Shown here: one piece after another, positions 1 to 9,705 of the stretch
Position numbering within the stretch: position 1 is the first letter of the stretch
How the letters are laid out: every line of letters starts with the position of its first letter
Source of the DNA: an uncultured Kangiella sp.
Lineage (GTDB): Bacteria; Pseudomonadota; Gammaproteobacteria; Enterobacterales; Kangiellaceae
DNA length: 64,000 bases
Reading direction: 5' to 3'
Assembly (NCBI GenBank): GCA_950096615.1
Contig: CATNCP010000007.1
Location: forward strand, 1 to 64,000
Made by a program: the position numbers and the translations under genes
Notes under the pieces: model-generated
The model's input: the letters and a program-made list of their open reading frames with translations, nothing else
Database searches by the model: none
What the model was told of the DNA's origin: nothing

Positions 1-189
1 TATAACGATTTACAGTTTAGCTACTTCCCTGACGTAGATGGTATGGATATGGAGCTGAACGTTGGTGTGAATAACTTCTTAGATGAAGAGCCACCAGCAT
101 GTTATAGCTGTTCATTGAATGGTTATGACCCATCAGTTTATGATCCTGAAGGTGTATTTGCTTATGCTTCGATTAAGCTGAAGTTCTAA
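1..189 (+). CDS. TonB-dependent receptor, C-terminal end (5' truncated by window edge)
   Basis: Reading in frame from base 1 gives 62 residues ending at a TAA stop at 187-189. The stretch VGVNNFLDEEPP is the segment typically found just before the last beta-strand of TonB-dependent receptors. The protein ends in YASIKLKF, with alternating polar and hydrophobic residues and a terminal phenylalanine, as expected for an outer-membrane beta-barrel recognised by the BAM machinery. A CxxC pair (CYSC) lies in the last extracellular loop. Substrate cannot be told from this fragment. A strong terminator follows directly. Confidence 0.72.
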   Translation, partial: YNDLQFSYFPDVDGMDMELNVGVNNFLDEEPPACYSCSLNGYDPSVYDPEGVFAYASIKLKF

Positions 190-204
190 GCAATTAAACC
201 AATT

Positions 205-235
205 AAAAAATGGGGCCTTGGGCCCCATTTTTTTT
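205..235 (+). terminator. Rho-independent terminator after the TonB receptor
   Basis: An ATGGGGCC / GGCCCCAT stem with a 3-nt TTG loop is preceded by an A-run and followed by eight T residues. It sits 21 bases after the receptor stop codon and isolates it from the ATPase gene downstream. Confidence 0.9.
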
Positions 236-367
236 GCCTGCTTGTTCAGATTTGTTTTCCTGCGTTGTTAACCTGCGCAGACTTTTTCACAGTGCTAGCG
301 ACTAACCCTTTGAAAATAAGGCAATATGCTTTAATCTGGTGATAATAATCAAAGGAAAAGTAATTCG

Positions 368-2137
368 ATGACGTCGCCATTATCAACATTCCATATTCTA
401 AAATTACTGCTTAAAGCAGATTGGATTTCAGATGAACAGTTCGAGGCTGCTAAGATCCACTTAAGGCAAGTAGACCCTAAGTTACATCCGATTGAGCAGG
501 TGGCGGATTTATCCCTAACGCGACATGACCACCATCAAAAAATTATTGATGAAGAAGTGCTAACGCGTTTTCTGGCTGGTCTCTATAAGCTTCCTTATTA
601 TCGAATCGATCCGTTGAAAGTTCACGTAGACGAGATTACACAAGTTATGTCTTATGCTTATGCACAGCGGCATAACATTTTAGCAGTAGAAGTTAATGAA
701 CAAGAAAATACCGTCAAAGTTGCGGTAATGAATCCGGAGGACTTGGGCTGGAGGGAAAGCTTGGGCCAAGTAGTAAGCAAGGATATTATTCCTGTGTTTG
801 CCAACCCAGCTGCCATCAAACGTTATCAGAAAGAGTTTTACCAGCTGTCAGCCTCAGTGGCTGGTGCAAAAGGCACTAAACTTCAGAATGACACCAGTGT
901 GACTAACCTTGAGCAACTGATTGAGCTGAAGGGCAGTGACGAAGCAGATGCCAACGACAAGCATATTGTTCAAATCGTGGATTGGTTGTTGCAGTATGCG
1001 TTTAAAGAGCGCGCGAGTGATATACATATTGAGCCGCGCCGCGAAGTCGGGAAGATCCGTTTTAGAATTGATGGTGTGTTGCATAACGTATACGAATTAC
1101 CGATTGGAATTACCCATGCAGTGATTTCACGTTTGAAAATACTGGGGCGTATGGATTTAGCGGAACGAAGAAAGCCTTTGGACGGTCGTGTTAAAACCAA
1201 GGCACCTAATGGACAAGAAATCGAGTTACGTTTATCGACCTTACCCACGGCATTTGGTGAAAAGTTTGTAGGGCGTATTTTCGACCCGACGGTATTAACT
1301 CGTGAATTTGCGGAGCTGGGTTTAGAACCTGAGACCGAGCATACTTGGCGTGAGATGATTGGACAGTCTACGGGAATCGTACTGCTGACAGGGCCAACGG
1401 GTTCGGGTAAGACTACCACTCTTTACACCTCACTAAAGCTGTTGGCGACCTCAGAAGTCAACGTCTGTACGATTGAAGATCCGATTGAGATGGTTGACCC
1501 AAAGTTGAACCAAATGCAGGTTCATCATGATATTAAACTCGACTTCGCCGCAGGTGTTAAAGCCTTACTGCGTCAAGACCCCGATATTATTATGATCGGT
1601 GAGATTCGTGATCAGGAAACGGCGCAAATGGCAGTGCAAGCTGCTTTAACGGGACACCTTGTGATTTCTACGTTACACACCAATGATGCGCCTTCAGCGA
1701 TGACACGATTGATTGAGGTGGGAGTCGAGCCCTATCTACTCAATGCGACTATGCTAGGGGTGATGGCTCAGCGGCTCGTTCGAACGCTGTGTAGCCACTG
1801 CAAGCGTCAAGTTGAGGTGAATTCGGATGCTTGGGATAGTTTGGTCGGAGATAATCTAAATGGGACTCTGGCTAAGCCAGGGTATATTTATGAGCCTGTG
1901 GGTTGTGATGAGTGTCGTCATACGGGATATCAAGGTCGGCAAGGTATTTATGAACTCATGAGCGTAACCGATGAGTTAAAAACCTTGGTGCATGATGATG
2001 CTGAAATTAGAACGCTGCGTAAGCAGGCGCAAAAGCAGGGGATGAACTTGCTCAGAGTTAGTGGTGCTTACAAAGTCGCTCAAGGCCTCACAACGATTGA
2101 GGAAGTCTTAAGGGTTTCTCCACGCGATAATAATTAG
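368..2137 (+). CDS. GspE/PilB/MshE-family secretion or pilus assembly ATPase
   Basis: This is a 589-residue cytoplasmic traffic ATPase that would power pilus or pseudopilus assembly at the inner membrane. The N-terminal part (about 1-150) resembles the MshEN/GspE N-terminal domain. The catalytic core has a Walker A motif GPTGSGKT at 342-349, a Walker B region DPDIIMIGEIRD at 404-415, and a His-box-like segment STLHTND. A zinc-binding cysteine tetrad, C475xxC478 and C513xxC516, is typical of GspE, PilB and MshE and absent from the retraction ATPase PilT. The start is supported by AAAGGAAAAG upstream of the ATG. No other pilus or type II secretion genes lie next to it, so the exact system (T2SS, type IV pilus or MSHA-like) is undecided. 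Confidence 0.9.
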   Translation: MTSPLSTFHILKLLLKADWISDEQFEAAKIHLRQVDPKLHPIEQVADLSLTRHDHHQKIIDEEVLTRFLAGLYKLPYYRIDPLKVHVDEITQVMSYAYAQRHNILAVEVNEQENTVKVAVMNPEDLGWRESLGQVVSKDIIPVFANPAAIKRYQKEFYQLSASVAGAKGTKLQNDTSVTNLEQLIELKGSDEADANDKHIVQIVDWLLQYAFKERASDIHIEPRREVGKIRFRIDGVLHNVYELPIGITHAVISRLKILGRMDLAERRKPLDGRVKTKAPNGQEIELRLSTLPTAFGEKFVGRIFDPTVLTREFAELGLEPETEHTWREMIGQSTGIVLLTGPTGSGKTTTLYTSLKLLATSEVNVCTIEDPIEMVDPKLNQMQVHHDIKLDFAAGVKALLRQDPDIIMIGEIRDQETAQMAVQAALTGHLVISTLHTNDAPSAMTRLIEVGVEPYLLNATMLGVMAQRLVRTLCSHCKRQVEVNSDAWDSLVGDNLNGTLAKPGYIYEPVGCDECRHTGYQGRQGIYELMSVTDELKTLVHDDAEIRTLRKQAQKQGMNLLRVSGAYKVAQGLTTIEEVLRVSPRDNN

Positions 2138-2151
2138 CGTTACAATCTTTT

Positions 2152-2186
2152 GCAGCAAGGTAGTTGTGATAAAACTTCCTTACTGC
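2152..2186. terminator. Hairpin between convergent ATPase and mltF genes
   Basis: GCAGCAAGGTAGTT pairs with AACTTCCTTACTGC (two mismatches) across a 7-nt loop. The stem overlaps the mltF stop codon. There is no clean U-tract, so a bidirectional terminator role is likely but not certain. Confidence 0.4.
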
Positions 2187-3667
2187 TTATCTGCCTCTTC
2201 CTCCGCATCAACGTCACCCTGCTGCTCCATAGCTTCTTCGATCACCTCTTCTGCAGGCTCGATGTTTTCTTCAGTTGTTTCTTCCTCTAACTCAATAATA
2301 CCAGGCTTGGGTTCGGCGACCTTTTTCAGCACCTGATAATAACGACGTATATTATTGACATATTTAACGGGTTCATCACCGCGTGCATAGCCAAAGCGTG
2401 TCTTCGAGTACCATTTCTTTTGCCGCAGTAACGGTAAGAATTTTTTAACGACTAACCACTTATCGGGATTTTCGCCGGCCTGATCGGCCAGTCTTCGAGC
2501 ATCCTCTAAGTGCCCAAAGCCAACGTTGTAACCCGCTAGTGCAAACCAGGTGCGATCAGGATCGCCAATCCTTTCGGGGATTTTCTTCTTCATTAACCTA
2601 AAGTAATCGGCGCCACCCATAATACTCTGTTCCGGATCGAGGCGATTTTCGATACCTAACTGACCAGCCGTATCCAGAGTCAGCATCATAAGGCCACGAA
2701 CCCCGGTTGGCGAGCGCGCATCAGGTTCCCAATGAGACTCCTGATAGCCCATGGCCGCCAAGAATCGCCAGTCCAAATCATCGCCCGCTGCTTCATAGAA
2801 GAAAGGCTTAAACTCTGGCAGCTTGCTCTCAATCGCACGGTGGAAGGCACGGCTGCCAACATAGTCGAACTTCGATAAATGTCCGTAATAACGCTCAACA
2901 AGATACGATAAGGTGCCATCTTCTCTTATCTTGCTGAAAAATTCGATAGCTTTAATGAATAGGCTGTTATCACCATTCTTATTAAATGCCCATGCCAGCT
3001 CTTCTGGCTCTGACACGCTAAAAGCCACCGCCAGTTCAGGCTGGACTTGGCGCATTAAATCGAGTTCATTGGAATCGACGATGGTGTACTGAATCTCACC
3101 AGCAAGCACCATATCCAGCAAATCCTGAGAGGTTAAGTCTGAACGCTCAGTCCAGCTCAGCTCTGGGTAGTCTTTTTGAATGTCGTATAAGTCTTCAGAG
3201 TGCGAGCTGTTGGCGATAATGGTTAACTGCTCGTCAATTTGTGAGAAGTCACGAGGTCTATCGTTACCCTTTAAGTAAACCAGTTTACTGGTAATGTTTT
3301 GATAGGGAGGACCAAAGCGTAAACGTTCTTGGCGTTGGCGCGTCACCGTCAGGCCAGCTGCAGCGAAATCAACTTTACCTTGCTCAACTTCGTTTAGAAT
3401 TTTGGCGATATCATTATGAGTAACGATTTCTAAACGGACTCCTAAGTCCTCAGCGAATAGTTTAACCAACTCGTATTCAAAGCCTGAAAAGCCTTTCTCG
3501 CCAACCGACATAGTGGTTGGTGATATGCGGCTGTAGACTTTGATATAGCCCTGTTCTTGGATTCGTTCCAACTGCGTTTTTTGTTGGTAATCGCAGGATA
3601 CAAGACCCCCGAAGGAGAAGATGATTAGCGCTAGAAAGCCCAGTTTTTTGTAGAAGCTTGTTATCAT
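2180..3667 (-). CDS. mltF: Membrane-bound lytic murein transglycosylase F
   Basis: A 495-residue lipoprotein that cleaves the MurNAc-GlcNAc bond of peptidoglycan non-hydrolytically. The N-terminus is a signal peptide ending in GLVSC, with C25 the expected lipidated cysteine. Residues about 35-270 are an SBP_bac_3 (amino-acid-binding-like) domain, the regulatory module of MltF. The SLT domain follows, with the catalytic glutamate E310 in GYQESHW and the conserved GLMMLT and AGYNVG motifs. The last 40 residues are an extremely acidic Glu-rich tail. Length is close to the E. coli protein (about 518 aa). It converges on the upstream ATPase gene. Confidence 0.95.
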   Translation of the reverse strand: MITSFYKKLGFLALIIFSFGGLVSCDYQQKTQLERIQEQGYIKVYSRISPTTMSVGEKGFSGFEYELVKLFAEDLGVRLEIVTHNDIAKILNEVEQGKVDFAAAGLTVTRQRQERLRFGPPYQNITSKLVYLKGNDRPRDFSQIDEQLTIIANSSHSEDLYDIQKDYPELSWTERSDLTSQDLLDMVLAGEIQYTIVDSNELDLMRQVQPELAVAFSVSEPEELAWAFNKNGDNSLFIKAIEFFSKIREDGTLSYLVERYYGHLSKFDYVGSRAFHRAIESKLPEFKPFFYEAAGDDLDWRFLAAMGYQESHWEPDARSPTGVRGLMMLTLDTAGQLGIENRLDPEQSIMGGADYFRLMKKKIPERIGDPDRTWFALAGYNVGFGHLEDARRLADQAGENPDKWLVVKKFLPLLRQKKWYSKTRFGYARGDEPVKYVNNIRRYYQVLKKVAEPKPGIIELEEETTEENIEPAEEVIEEAMEQQGDVDAEEEADKQ

Positions 3668-3757
3668 TAAAGATTATTACCTGATGAGCAACTACCCGCA
3701 TTATGAAGGTAAATGCTAAAAAAGTGCAAATTTAAGCGTTTAAATTTCCTCAATGAC

Positions 3758-3786
3758 TTATCAAAAAGTCCTAGATGGAGTAAAAT
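3758..3786 (+). promoter_or_regulatory. Probable sigma-70 promoter of purL
   Basis: TTATCA (3758-3763) and TAAAAT (3781-3786) are separated by exactly 17 bases. The predicted transcript would begin near 3793, after the TTG at 3787, which supports the ATG at 3841 as the purL start. Confidence 0.5.
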
Positions 3787-3840
3787 TTGCGCACTAGTTG
3801 GTATCCACCCTTCACACAGTTTAGAAAAGCCGAGAAGTTT

Positions 3841-6800
3841 ATGCTCATACTACGCGGAAATCCTGCCTATTCACAGTTCCAGAAACAACGTCTTTTAGAA
3901 GAAGCTAGCGCTATCGAACCTCGTATTGCTGAGGTCTATGGCGAATTTGTGCACTATGTACATGTTAGTGCTGAGCTTTCAGACGATGAATTACAAGTAT
4001 TAGACCGTTTGCTGGAATATGGTCCTGACCGCACTGCCAGCGAGCACTCGGGGCATCGCATGATTGTTGTTCCACGCCCAGGCACGATTTCGCCTTGGTC
4101 GTCGAAAGCAACCAATATCGCGCAAAACTGTGGTTTGGATAAGGTTATTCGTATCGAGCGAGGCGTGGCTGTTTATTTTAACAACCCAGAAGGCCAGCCA
4201 CTGAACGCTGAATTGGCTGAGACGTTAAAACCTCTGGTGCATGACCGCATGACGCAGGTGGTGTTAACGCAACATGAAGAAGCTGAGCAGCTGTTTGTTC
4301 AAGAAAGCCCTAAACCTTACTCAACGGTAAATATATTAGACGGTGGCCGTGAGGCTTTAGAGGTCGCAAACGTCGAAATTGGTTTGGCGCTTGCTGATGA
4401 TGAAATTGATTATTTGGTGGATAGCTTCACTCAGCTAGGCCGTAACCCTGTTGATGTTGAGTTAATGATGTTCGCGCAGGCGAATTCAGAACACTGCCGC
4501 CATAAGATTTTCAATGCGTCTTGGAATATTGACGGTATCGAGAAAGACCTGTCATTGTTCAAAATGATCAAAAATACCTACGCCACTAACTCTGAAGGTG
4601 TTTTGTCGGCGTATAAAGATAATGCCGCAGTATTTGAAGGTTTTAGTGCGCATCGTTTCTTCTCAAGTGCGGATACTTATGAGTATGAATATCACCTTGA
4701 GCCAGTTCATGTCTTAATCAAAGTCGAAACACACAATCATCCAACCTGTATTTCTCCTTATCCGGGCGCTTCAACGGGTTCTGGCGGTGAAATTCGTGAT
4801 GAAGGCGCGACTGGTATTGGTGGTAAGCCGAAAGCGGGCTTAACCGGCTTTACGGTATCGAACTTACGTGTTCCGGGTTATGAGCAGCCTTGGGAAACTG
4901 ACTTTGGTAAGCCTGAGCGAATCGTTACGGCGTTGGATATTATGCTAGAAGGGCCGATTGGAGGCGCTAGCTTTAATAACGAATTTGGTCGTCCAGCGAT
5001 TAACGGTTATTTCCGTACCTTTGAAGAAAAATTCACTTTTGAATACGGCGAAGAAGTTCGTGGTTACCACAAGCCGATCATGATTGCCGGCGGTATGGGT
5101 AACATTCGTGAACAACACGTTGAGAAGAAAGAAATTAAACCAGGCTATAAAGTTGTGGTACTGGGTGGTCCAGCGATGCTGATCGGTCTAGGCGGTGGTG
5201 CTGCCTCGTCGATGGCATCAGGTTCGAGCCAAGAAGACTTAGATTTTGCTTCAGTACAGCGCGATAACCCTGAAATGGAGCGTCGCTGTCAGGAAGTCAT
5301 CGATCGTTGTTGGTCGATGGGCGAGCGCAACCCTATTGAATTTATTCACGACGTGGGTGCTGGCGGTTTATCTAACGCAATCCCTGAATTAGTGCATGAC
5401 GGCGAGCGTGGCGGTAAGTTCGAGCTACGTCGTGTGCCGAATGCTGAAAAAGGTATGGCACCTGTCGAGATCTGGTGTAATGAAGCGCAAGAGCGCTATG
5501 TTTTGGCGGTGTCTCCAGACAATGTTGAGCAATTCGAAGCGATTTGTTCACGCGAGCGTTGTCCGTTTGCAGTAGTGGGCGAGGCGACCGAAGAGCTACA
5601 CCTAGAGCTTAATGACGAGCACTTCGACAATAAGCCTGTTGATTTGCCGATGGATATTTTGTTTGGCAAACCACCGAAGATGCATCGTGAAGCTAAAACG
5701 TTATCGAAGCCATCAACAGACTTACCACAAGTTGATGATATCAACGAAGCGGTAAACCGTATCTTGGCATTGCCTGCGGTTGCCGACAAAACCTTCCTAA
5801 TCACCATCGGCGATAGAACGGTTGGCGGCATGGTGTCGCGTGACCAAATGGTTGGCCCATGGCAAATTCCTGTGGCGGATTGTGCGGTAACGACTTCGAC
5901 TCATAACAGCTACACTGGCGAAGCTATGTCGATGGGCGAGCGTACCCCTGCGGCGTTGCTGGATAGTGCGGCTGCGGCTCGTATGGCAGTTGGTGAGGCA
6001 GTAACCAATATCGCTTCATCAAAAATTGATGACATTAAAAAGATTCGTTTATCGGCTAACTGGATGGCGGCTGCGGGCGCACCGGGCGAAGACGCCAATC
6101 TTTATGAGGCGGTACAAGCCGTTGGTATGGAGCTTTGCCCTGAGCTTGGAATCACGATTCCTGTGGGTAAAGATTCGATGTCGATGAAAACGGTATGGGA
6201 AGAAGACGGGCAAAAGAAAAGCGTCACGTCGCCACTATCGCTAGTGATCACAGCATTCGCGCCAGTCACTGACGTGCGTAAAAGCTTAACGCCTCAGTTG
6301 AGAACCGACATTGGTGAAACAGAGTTATTATTAATCGACTTAGGTCGTGGCAAAAACCGTTTAGGTGCAACAGCCTTTACTCAGGTGTATAAATTATTAG
6401 GTACTGAGCCAGCTAACGTTGATTCAAGTGATGATTTGCGTAATTTCTTCAACGCGGTTCAAGGCTTGAATCAGTCTGGCTTAGTCAGCGCTTATCACGA
6501 CCGCTCAGACGGTGGCCTATTAACGACTCTAGTTGAGATGGGCTTCGCCGGTAACTGTGGTGTTAGCGTGGACCTAACTGGCCTAAACGGTACAGCAGAA
6601 GAAATCTTGTTCAACGAAGAGTTGGGTGCTGTGTTACAGGTTCCTGCGTCTAAGCGCGAAGAAGTTGAAGCGCTATTGAAAGCACACAATGTTGATGACT
6701 TCAGTCACTTCATTGGTGTGCCGGCAGAAACCAAAACCTTCAGCGTGACTAAAGATGACCAAGATATTATTTCTCGCGAGATGAAAGATCTGCGCGCGAT

Positions 6801-7737
6801 TTGGTCGGAATTAACGTTCCACATGCAAAAGCTGCGTGATAATCCTCAGTGCGCTGAAGAAGAGTACAATACCAAGCTCGACCTCGATAACCCAGGTCTT
6901 AAGCCACAACTGACTTTTGATATTCACGAGAACATTGCAGCGCCAATGATTAACGGCGGTGTTCGTCCTCGTGTTGCAGTATTGCGTGAGCAGGGCGTTA
7001 ACAGTCACCTAGAAATGGCGGCGGCGCTAACCAAAGCTGGCTTTGAATGTGTTGACGTTCACATGAGCGACATTCTAAGCGGCCGCGTCAGCCTAAAAGA
7101 CTTTATTGGTGCTGTCGCTTGTGGTGGCTTCTCGTACGGTGACGTACTTGGCGCGGGTGAAGGTTGGGCTAAATCGATCTTATTCAACAGCCGTGCTCGT
7201 GACGAATTTGAAGCCTTCTTTAAGCGTGAAGATACTTTCAGCTTAGGTATCTGTAACGGCTGTCAGATGATGTCGAACTTAAAAGAGTTAATCCCTGGCG
7301 CTGATCACTGGCCACACTTCGTGAAAAACGAATCGGCTCAGTTTGAAGCACGTTTCGCCATGGTCGAAGTGGCGAAATCACCATCGTTATTTACGCAAGG
7401 CATGGAAGGTTCGCGCCTACCAATCGCCGTATCGCATGGCGAAGGTCGCGCACAATTCGCATCAGCCGAAGCAGCGCAAAAAGTTAACGCATCAGGTTTA
7501 GTCACAGCCCGCTACGTCAACAACTACGGCGACATTGCAGATACTTACCCAGCCAATCCAAACGGCTCACCACACGGTATTACCGGCCTAACCACAACCG
7601 ACGGTCGTGTCACTATCATGATGCCACACCCAGAGCGTGTCGCGCGCACGGTGCAGAACTCGTGGAGACCGGATGAGTGGAGAGAAGACGGGGCTTGGCA
7701 GCGCATATTCTATAACGCCCGTAAGCACATAGGGTAA
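3841..7737 (+). CDS. purL: Phosphoribosylformylglycinamidine synthase
   Basis: A 1298-residue large-type FGAM synthase. It converts FGAR, glutamine and ATP to FGAM in step four of de novo purine synthesis. The N-terminal PurS-like domain begins [13 protein letters not shown], as in E. coli PurL. Two AIRS-type domains follow (motifs [21 protein letters not shown]-like [11 protein letters not shown]). The C-terminal class I glutaminase has nucleophile C1138 in GICNGCQMM and the His-Glu pair in PHPERV. I chose ATG 3841 rather than the in-frame TTG at 3787: the shorter protein matches the family's N-terminus and length (E. coli 1295 aa). The gene is monocistronic. I see no clear PurR-box upstream. 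Confidence 0.97.
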   Translation: MLILRGNPAYSQFQKQRLLEEASAIEPRIAEVYGEFVHYVHVSAELSDDELQVLDRLLEYGPDRTASEHSGHRMIVVPRPGTISPWSSKATNIAQNCGLDKVIRIERGVAVYFNNPEGQPLNAELAETLKPLVHDRMTQVVLTQHEEAEQLFVQESPKPYSTVNILDGGREALEVANVEIGLALADDEIDYLVDSFTQLGRNPVDVELMMFAQANSEHCRHKIFNASWNIDGIEKDLSLFKMIKNTYATNSEGVLSAYKDNAAVFEGFSAHRFFSSADTYEYEYHLEPVHVLIKVETHNHPTCISPYPGASTGSGGEIRDEGATGIGGKPKAGLTGFTVSNLRVPGYEQPWETDFGKPERIVTALDIMLEGPIGGASFNNEFGRPAINGYFRTFEEKFTFEYGEEVRGYHKPIMIAGGMGNIREQHVEKKEIKPGYKVVVLGGPAMLIGLGGGAASSMASGSSQEDLDFASVQRDNPEMERRCQEVIDRCWSMGERNPIEFIHDVGAGGLSNAIPELVHDGERGGKFELRRVPNAEKGMAPVEIWCNEAQERYVLAVSPDNVEQFEAICSRERCPFAVVGEATEELHLELNDEHFDNKPVDLPMDILFGKPPKMHREAKTLSKPSTDLPQVDDINEAVNRILALPAVADKTFLITIGDRTVGGMVSRDQMVGPWQIPVADCAVTTSTHNSYTGEAMSMGERTPAALLDSAAAARMAVGEAVTNIASSKIDDIKKIRLSANWMAAAGAPGEDANLYEAVQAVGMELCPELGITIPVGKDSMSMKTVWEEDGQKKSVTSPLSLVITAFAPVTDVRKSLTPQLRTDIGETELLLIDLGRGKNRLGATAFTQVYKLLGTEPANVDSSDDLRNFFNAVQGLNQSGLVSAYHDRSDGGLLTTLVEMGFAGNCGVSVDLTGLNGTAEEILFNEELGAVLQVPASKREEVEALLKAHNVDDFSHFIGVPAETKTFSVTKDDQDIISREMKDLRAIWSELTFHMQKLRDNPQCAEEEYNTKLDLDNPGLKPQLTFDIHENIAAPMINGGVRPRVAVLREQGVNSHLEMAAALTKAGFECVDVHMSDILSGRVSLKDFIGAVACGGFSYGDVLGAGEGWAKSILFNSRARDEFEAFFKREDTFSLGICNGCQMMSNLKELIPGADHWPHFVKNESAQFEARFAMVEVAKSPSLFTQGMEGSRLPIAVSHGEGRAQFASAEAAQKVNASGLVTARYVNNYGDIADTYPANPNGSPHGITGLTTTDGRVTIMMPHPERVARTVQNSWRPDEWREDGAWQRIFYNARKHIG

Positions 7738-7765
7738 AATCGCCTTTTTCTCCCTATGCTTTGTT

Positions 7766-7827
7766 GTATCAAGATTTTAAAGTGACTCATTTACTACTAG
7801 TAAACTCGTCATTTAAAATCTTGATAC
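7766..7827. repeat. 62-nt near-perfect palindrome after purL
   Basis: Arms 7766-7781 (GTATCAAGATTTTAAA) and 7812-7827 are perfect reverse complements over 16 bases. The stem continues inward with a single bulged G, four pairs, a 3x3 internal loop and six more pairs, closing on a 3-nt loop at 7796-7798. There is no U-tract, so it is not a standard terminator. A second, short CTGATT/AATCAG hairpin lies at 7850-7871. It may be a REP/MITE-type element or an mRNA 3'-end stabiliser. Confidence 0.75.
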
Positions 7828-7957
7828 GCCTCGCCTAGAAAGAAAAATTCTGATTTTACTATTAGAATCAGTAGGCTGGGTTGAGCTTATGAACCCCAAA
7901 ATCACAATATCTGTTGGGCAAAGTTTCCCTCCAGACCAACCTACGTTTATTATAGAG

Positions 7958-8551
7958 TTAGTCTTTTGCATGATTAATGTGGTTATCAAGAAATGTTCCA
8001 TCTATATTATAGTGACCAGAAAAACCATGAGGGCCATCCCAGCGTTTAGAGAGTAGGTTTATCAACTTTTTACCGTAAGCCTTCATGAGCCACAGGTATC
8101 CACACCAAAGCTCGTGGTCTAAGATCAATGGCTCCCTAGTAAAGTCTTTCTTTAATGAACATGGGTATCTTGCCCAAGATTCATTCCCATCCTCAAAAAT
8201 TTTCAATATAGCTTGGCTTCTCTGTTTGTATGGTACTAGATTAGACATTTTAGAAAGCTTAGTTAGACTATGTGTCTTCAGGTGCTTTGAAAGAGTTCCG
8301 TTAGAAATCCAGCCTGGATGATCATAAACGAGAAATGCCTTGATAGCATTTTCTAATGCAAATGAGGCTAATAAAAAAACTGCTCTATTGGAATTATCCC
8401 AAGAGATTGAATCACCAGTTGTTAAGTCTCTGCGAGTTAAGGTCCTGGTACCAAAGTTTTGCATTAAAATTTTTGCTTGATAATGAAGATCGTCGGCTAC
8501 CAAAAACCAACTATGCGGATTGGCAGTCTCAACAAACTCTTCATTAGTCAT
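7958..8551 (-). CDS. HEPN-like domain protein of unknown function
   Basis: A 197-residue, probably soluble protein with no signal peptide. The segment ASFALENAIKAFLVYDHP followed by LSKHLKTHSLTKLSKM is the pattern of the helical HEPN fold: a Glu-Lys pair in helix 2, then an H-x-L turn. An R-x4-H motif, the form seen in HEPN RNases, occurs at R170-H175 (RWDGPH), though it lies nearer the C-terminus than usual. AGGGAGAG upstream of the ATG is a good ribosome-binding site. The gene stands alone on an AT-rich stretch between a long palindrome and a structured intergenic element. No nucleotidyltransferase (MNT) partner is adjacent, so a toxin-antitoxin role is not supported; an accessory RNase or RNA-binding role is possible. 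Confidence 0.6.
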   Translation of the reverse strand: MTNEEFVETANPHSWFLVADDLHYQAKILMQNFGTRTLTRRDLTTGDSISWDNSNRAVFLLASFALENAIKAFLVYDHPGWISNGTLSKHLKTHSLTKLSKMSNLVPYKQRSQAILKIFEDGNESWARYPCSLKKDFTREPLILDHELWCGYLWLMKAYGKKLINLLSKRWDGPHGFSGHYNIDGTFLDNHINHAKD

Positions 8552-8747
8552 ATTGCTCTCCCTGTTATTGTATGTAAGTTAAGTTTAGCTAACTACTTTT
8601 CCGCAAAACTTTAATTCTAACTTAAATACTATATCTTCCTAATGTGTTAAACAACTAACGTATAACTAGAATTAGAATAATACGCTTTTTAAGAAAGGTT
8701 ACCTACATGTGATTTCGGAGCAAAAAATAACAGGCTTGCTCCAATTA

Positions 8748-8943
8748 CCCCTTGAAGCTAGCCGAATGAGGCAAAGTTATAGCGTAAATTAGGCATGGAG
8801 CCTAATTTAGCTAAGACGAAACATGGAAGTTTCGTTTAGCGGCGCGTCAGTAACTTTGCTGAGCGAGGGGAGTGCGAAGCACCTAGCATCTGGGGTGCCT
8901 TTTCTTTTGGTTCGTTTTCTTTGGGCACGCAAAGAAAATGAAC
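8748..8943. repeat. Structured intergenic element (multi-hairpin; likely dispersed repeat)
   Basis: This occupies most of the 439-base gene-free stretch 8552-8990; the rest shows nothing I can name. Nested perfect stems are visible. GCAAAGTTA (8771-8779) pairs with TAACTTTGC (8851-8859). Inside are TAAATTAGGC/GCCTAATTTA (8785-8794/8800-8809, loop ATGGA) and ACGAAAC/GTTTCGT (8816-8822/8829-8835, loop ATGGAA), the latter extended by GCTAA/TTAGC. An outer CCCC...GCTAG / CTAGC...GGGG pairing (8748-8761/8883-8895) closes the whole. A further 14-bp hairpin with one mismatch (8910-8923/8930-8943) follows. The tail, GGGGTGCCTTTTCTTTTGG, resembles intergenic sequences I recall being scattered in other gammaproteobacterial genomes. 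Only one copy is in this window. Confidence 0.65.
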
Positions 8944-8946
8944 ATT

Positions 8947-8967
8947 TATATACTTAACAAGTATATA
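8947..8967 (-). terminator. Hairpin downstream of the five-gene minus-strand operon
   Basis: TATATACTT and AAGTATATA form a perfect 9-bp stem with loop AAC. It lies 23 bases past the stop of the last operon gene. There is no clear U-run, so the terminator role is tentative. Confidence 0.35.
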
Positions 8968-8990
8968 GTAGTTAGCTAGTCCAGTTACGT

Positions 8991-9356
8991 TTACTCAGTT
9001 ATTACTTTTATGTCTGAAACAAAAAGTACGAGCTCACTGTTACATAAAGTATCAACATGGCGACCTTTCACCTCATAGGTAACAAGGTTTTCAGCAGAGA
9101 GAGCGCTATAGGCAATACCTCTTACCTCAACCCTTTCCCCATTGCTTTCCTTATGTTTTTCATAAAAAGAAGGCTCGAAAGCTAAAGGCATGCAATCGTC
9201 GTTTCTTATGGAAAGCGATGCTGTAAGTTCTGGTGGAGTAAAGCGTAAATTCAGTACTCCTTCTAGCTCGCAATGCTTCCCAATAGAACAATCTTCAGAT
9301 GAATATAGTAAAGGGGAGCAAACTATCAATATAAAAAAGATAAATAATTTAATCAT
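8991..9356 (-). CDS. Small secreted protein of unknown function (operon gene 5)
   Basis: A 121-residue protein with a clear signal peptide: KLFIFFILIVCSPLLYSS, with cleavage expected just after, before EDC. The mature part of about 100 residues contains four cysteines (in EDCSIGKHCE, NDDCMP and DTLCNS), consistent with two disulfides in the periplasm, and appears beta-rich. Its ATG overlaps the stop of the preceding membrane protein by four bases (ATGA), so the two are translationally coupled. I do not recognise the family. Confidence 0.6.
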   Translation of the reverse strand: MIKLFIFFILIVCSPLLYSSEDCSIGKHCELEGVLNLRFTPPELTASLSIRNDDCMPLAFEPSFYEKHKESNGERVEVRGIAYSALSAENLVTYEVKGRHVDTLCNSELVLFVSDIKVITE

Positions 9357-9682
9357 ACTCCCGCCATTAAACTCGCGACTAAAGCGGTCAATAGCACAGC
9401 TAAGATGACTTGCACGATGGCGATTAATACACCTTTGATAAAGCTTGTGCCTAAAACAAGCATGTAGGCAATGGCGGCGACGGGTACGGTGACGAGCCAG
9501 CCGTAGGTGTTGTCTAGGTTGGGGAAGAAGTGGTTTACTCCATATTGGAATAGGGCGGAGACGATTAAGGCGAAAAGGCAGTTGAAGAAGCCTGTATTTT
9601 TTGCGCCGATAAACTGTGCGGCGAACTTTAGTGGTAATACAAGTAGGACAACTATAATTATTAAACTGATTAATGCTTCCAT
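9353..9682 (-). CDS. Small integral membrane protein, unknown function (operon gene 4)
   Basis: A 109-residue, very hydrophobic protein. Four membrane segments are visible at about 3-22, 33-48, 61-80 and 83-106, joined by short loops; the middle loop GVNHFFPNLDNTYGW is the only sizeable polar part. It starts 23 bases after the 160-aa gene upstream and overlaps the secreted gene downstream by 4 bases. No known family is recognised. Confidence 0.6.
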   Translation of the reverse strand: MEALISLIIIVVLLVLPLKFAAQFIGAKNTGFFNCLFALIVSALFQYGVNHFFPNLDNTYGWLVTVPVAAIAYMLVLGTSFIKGVLIAIVQVILAVLLTALVASLMAGV

Positions 9683-9705
9683 ATCCGGTTCCTTCTTTTA
9701 TTTGA

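Noticed and set aside
3787-3840. Upstream in-frame TTG extending PurL by 18 residues
   Set aside because: The extension has no family similarity and begins before the likely transcription start; ATG 3841 gives the normal N-terminus and length.
7766-8943. CRISPR array or transposon ends around the HEPN-like gene
   Set aside because: The palindrome and the structured element are unrelated in sequence; no direct repeats with spacers and no target-site duplication seen.
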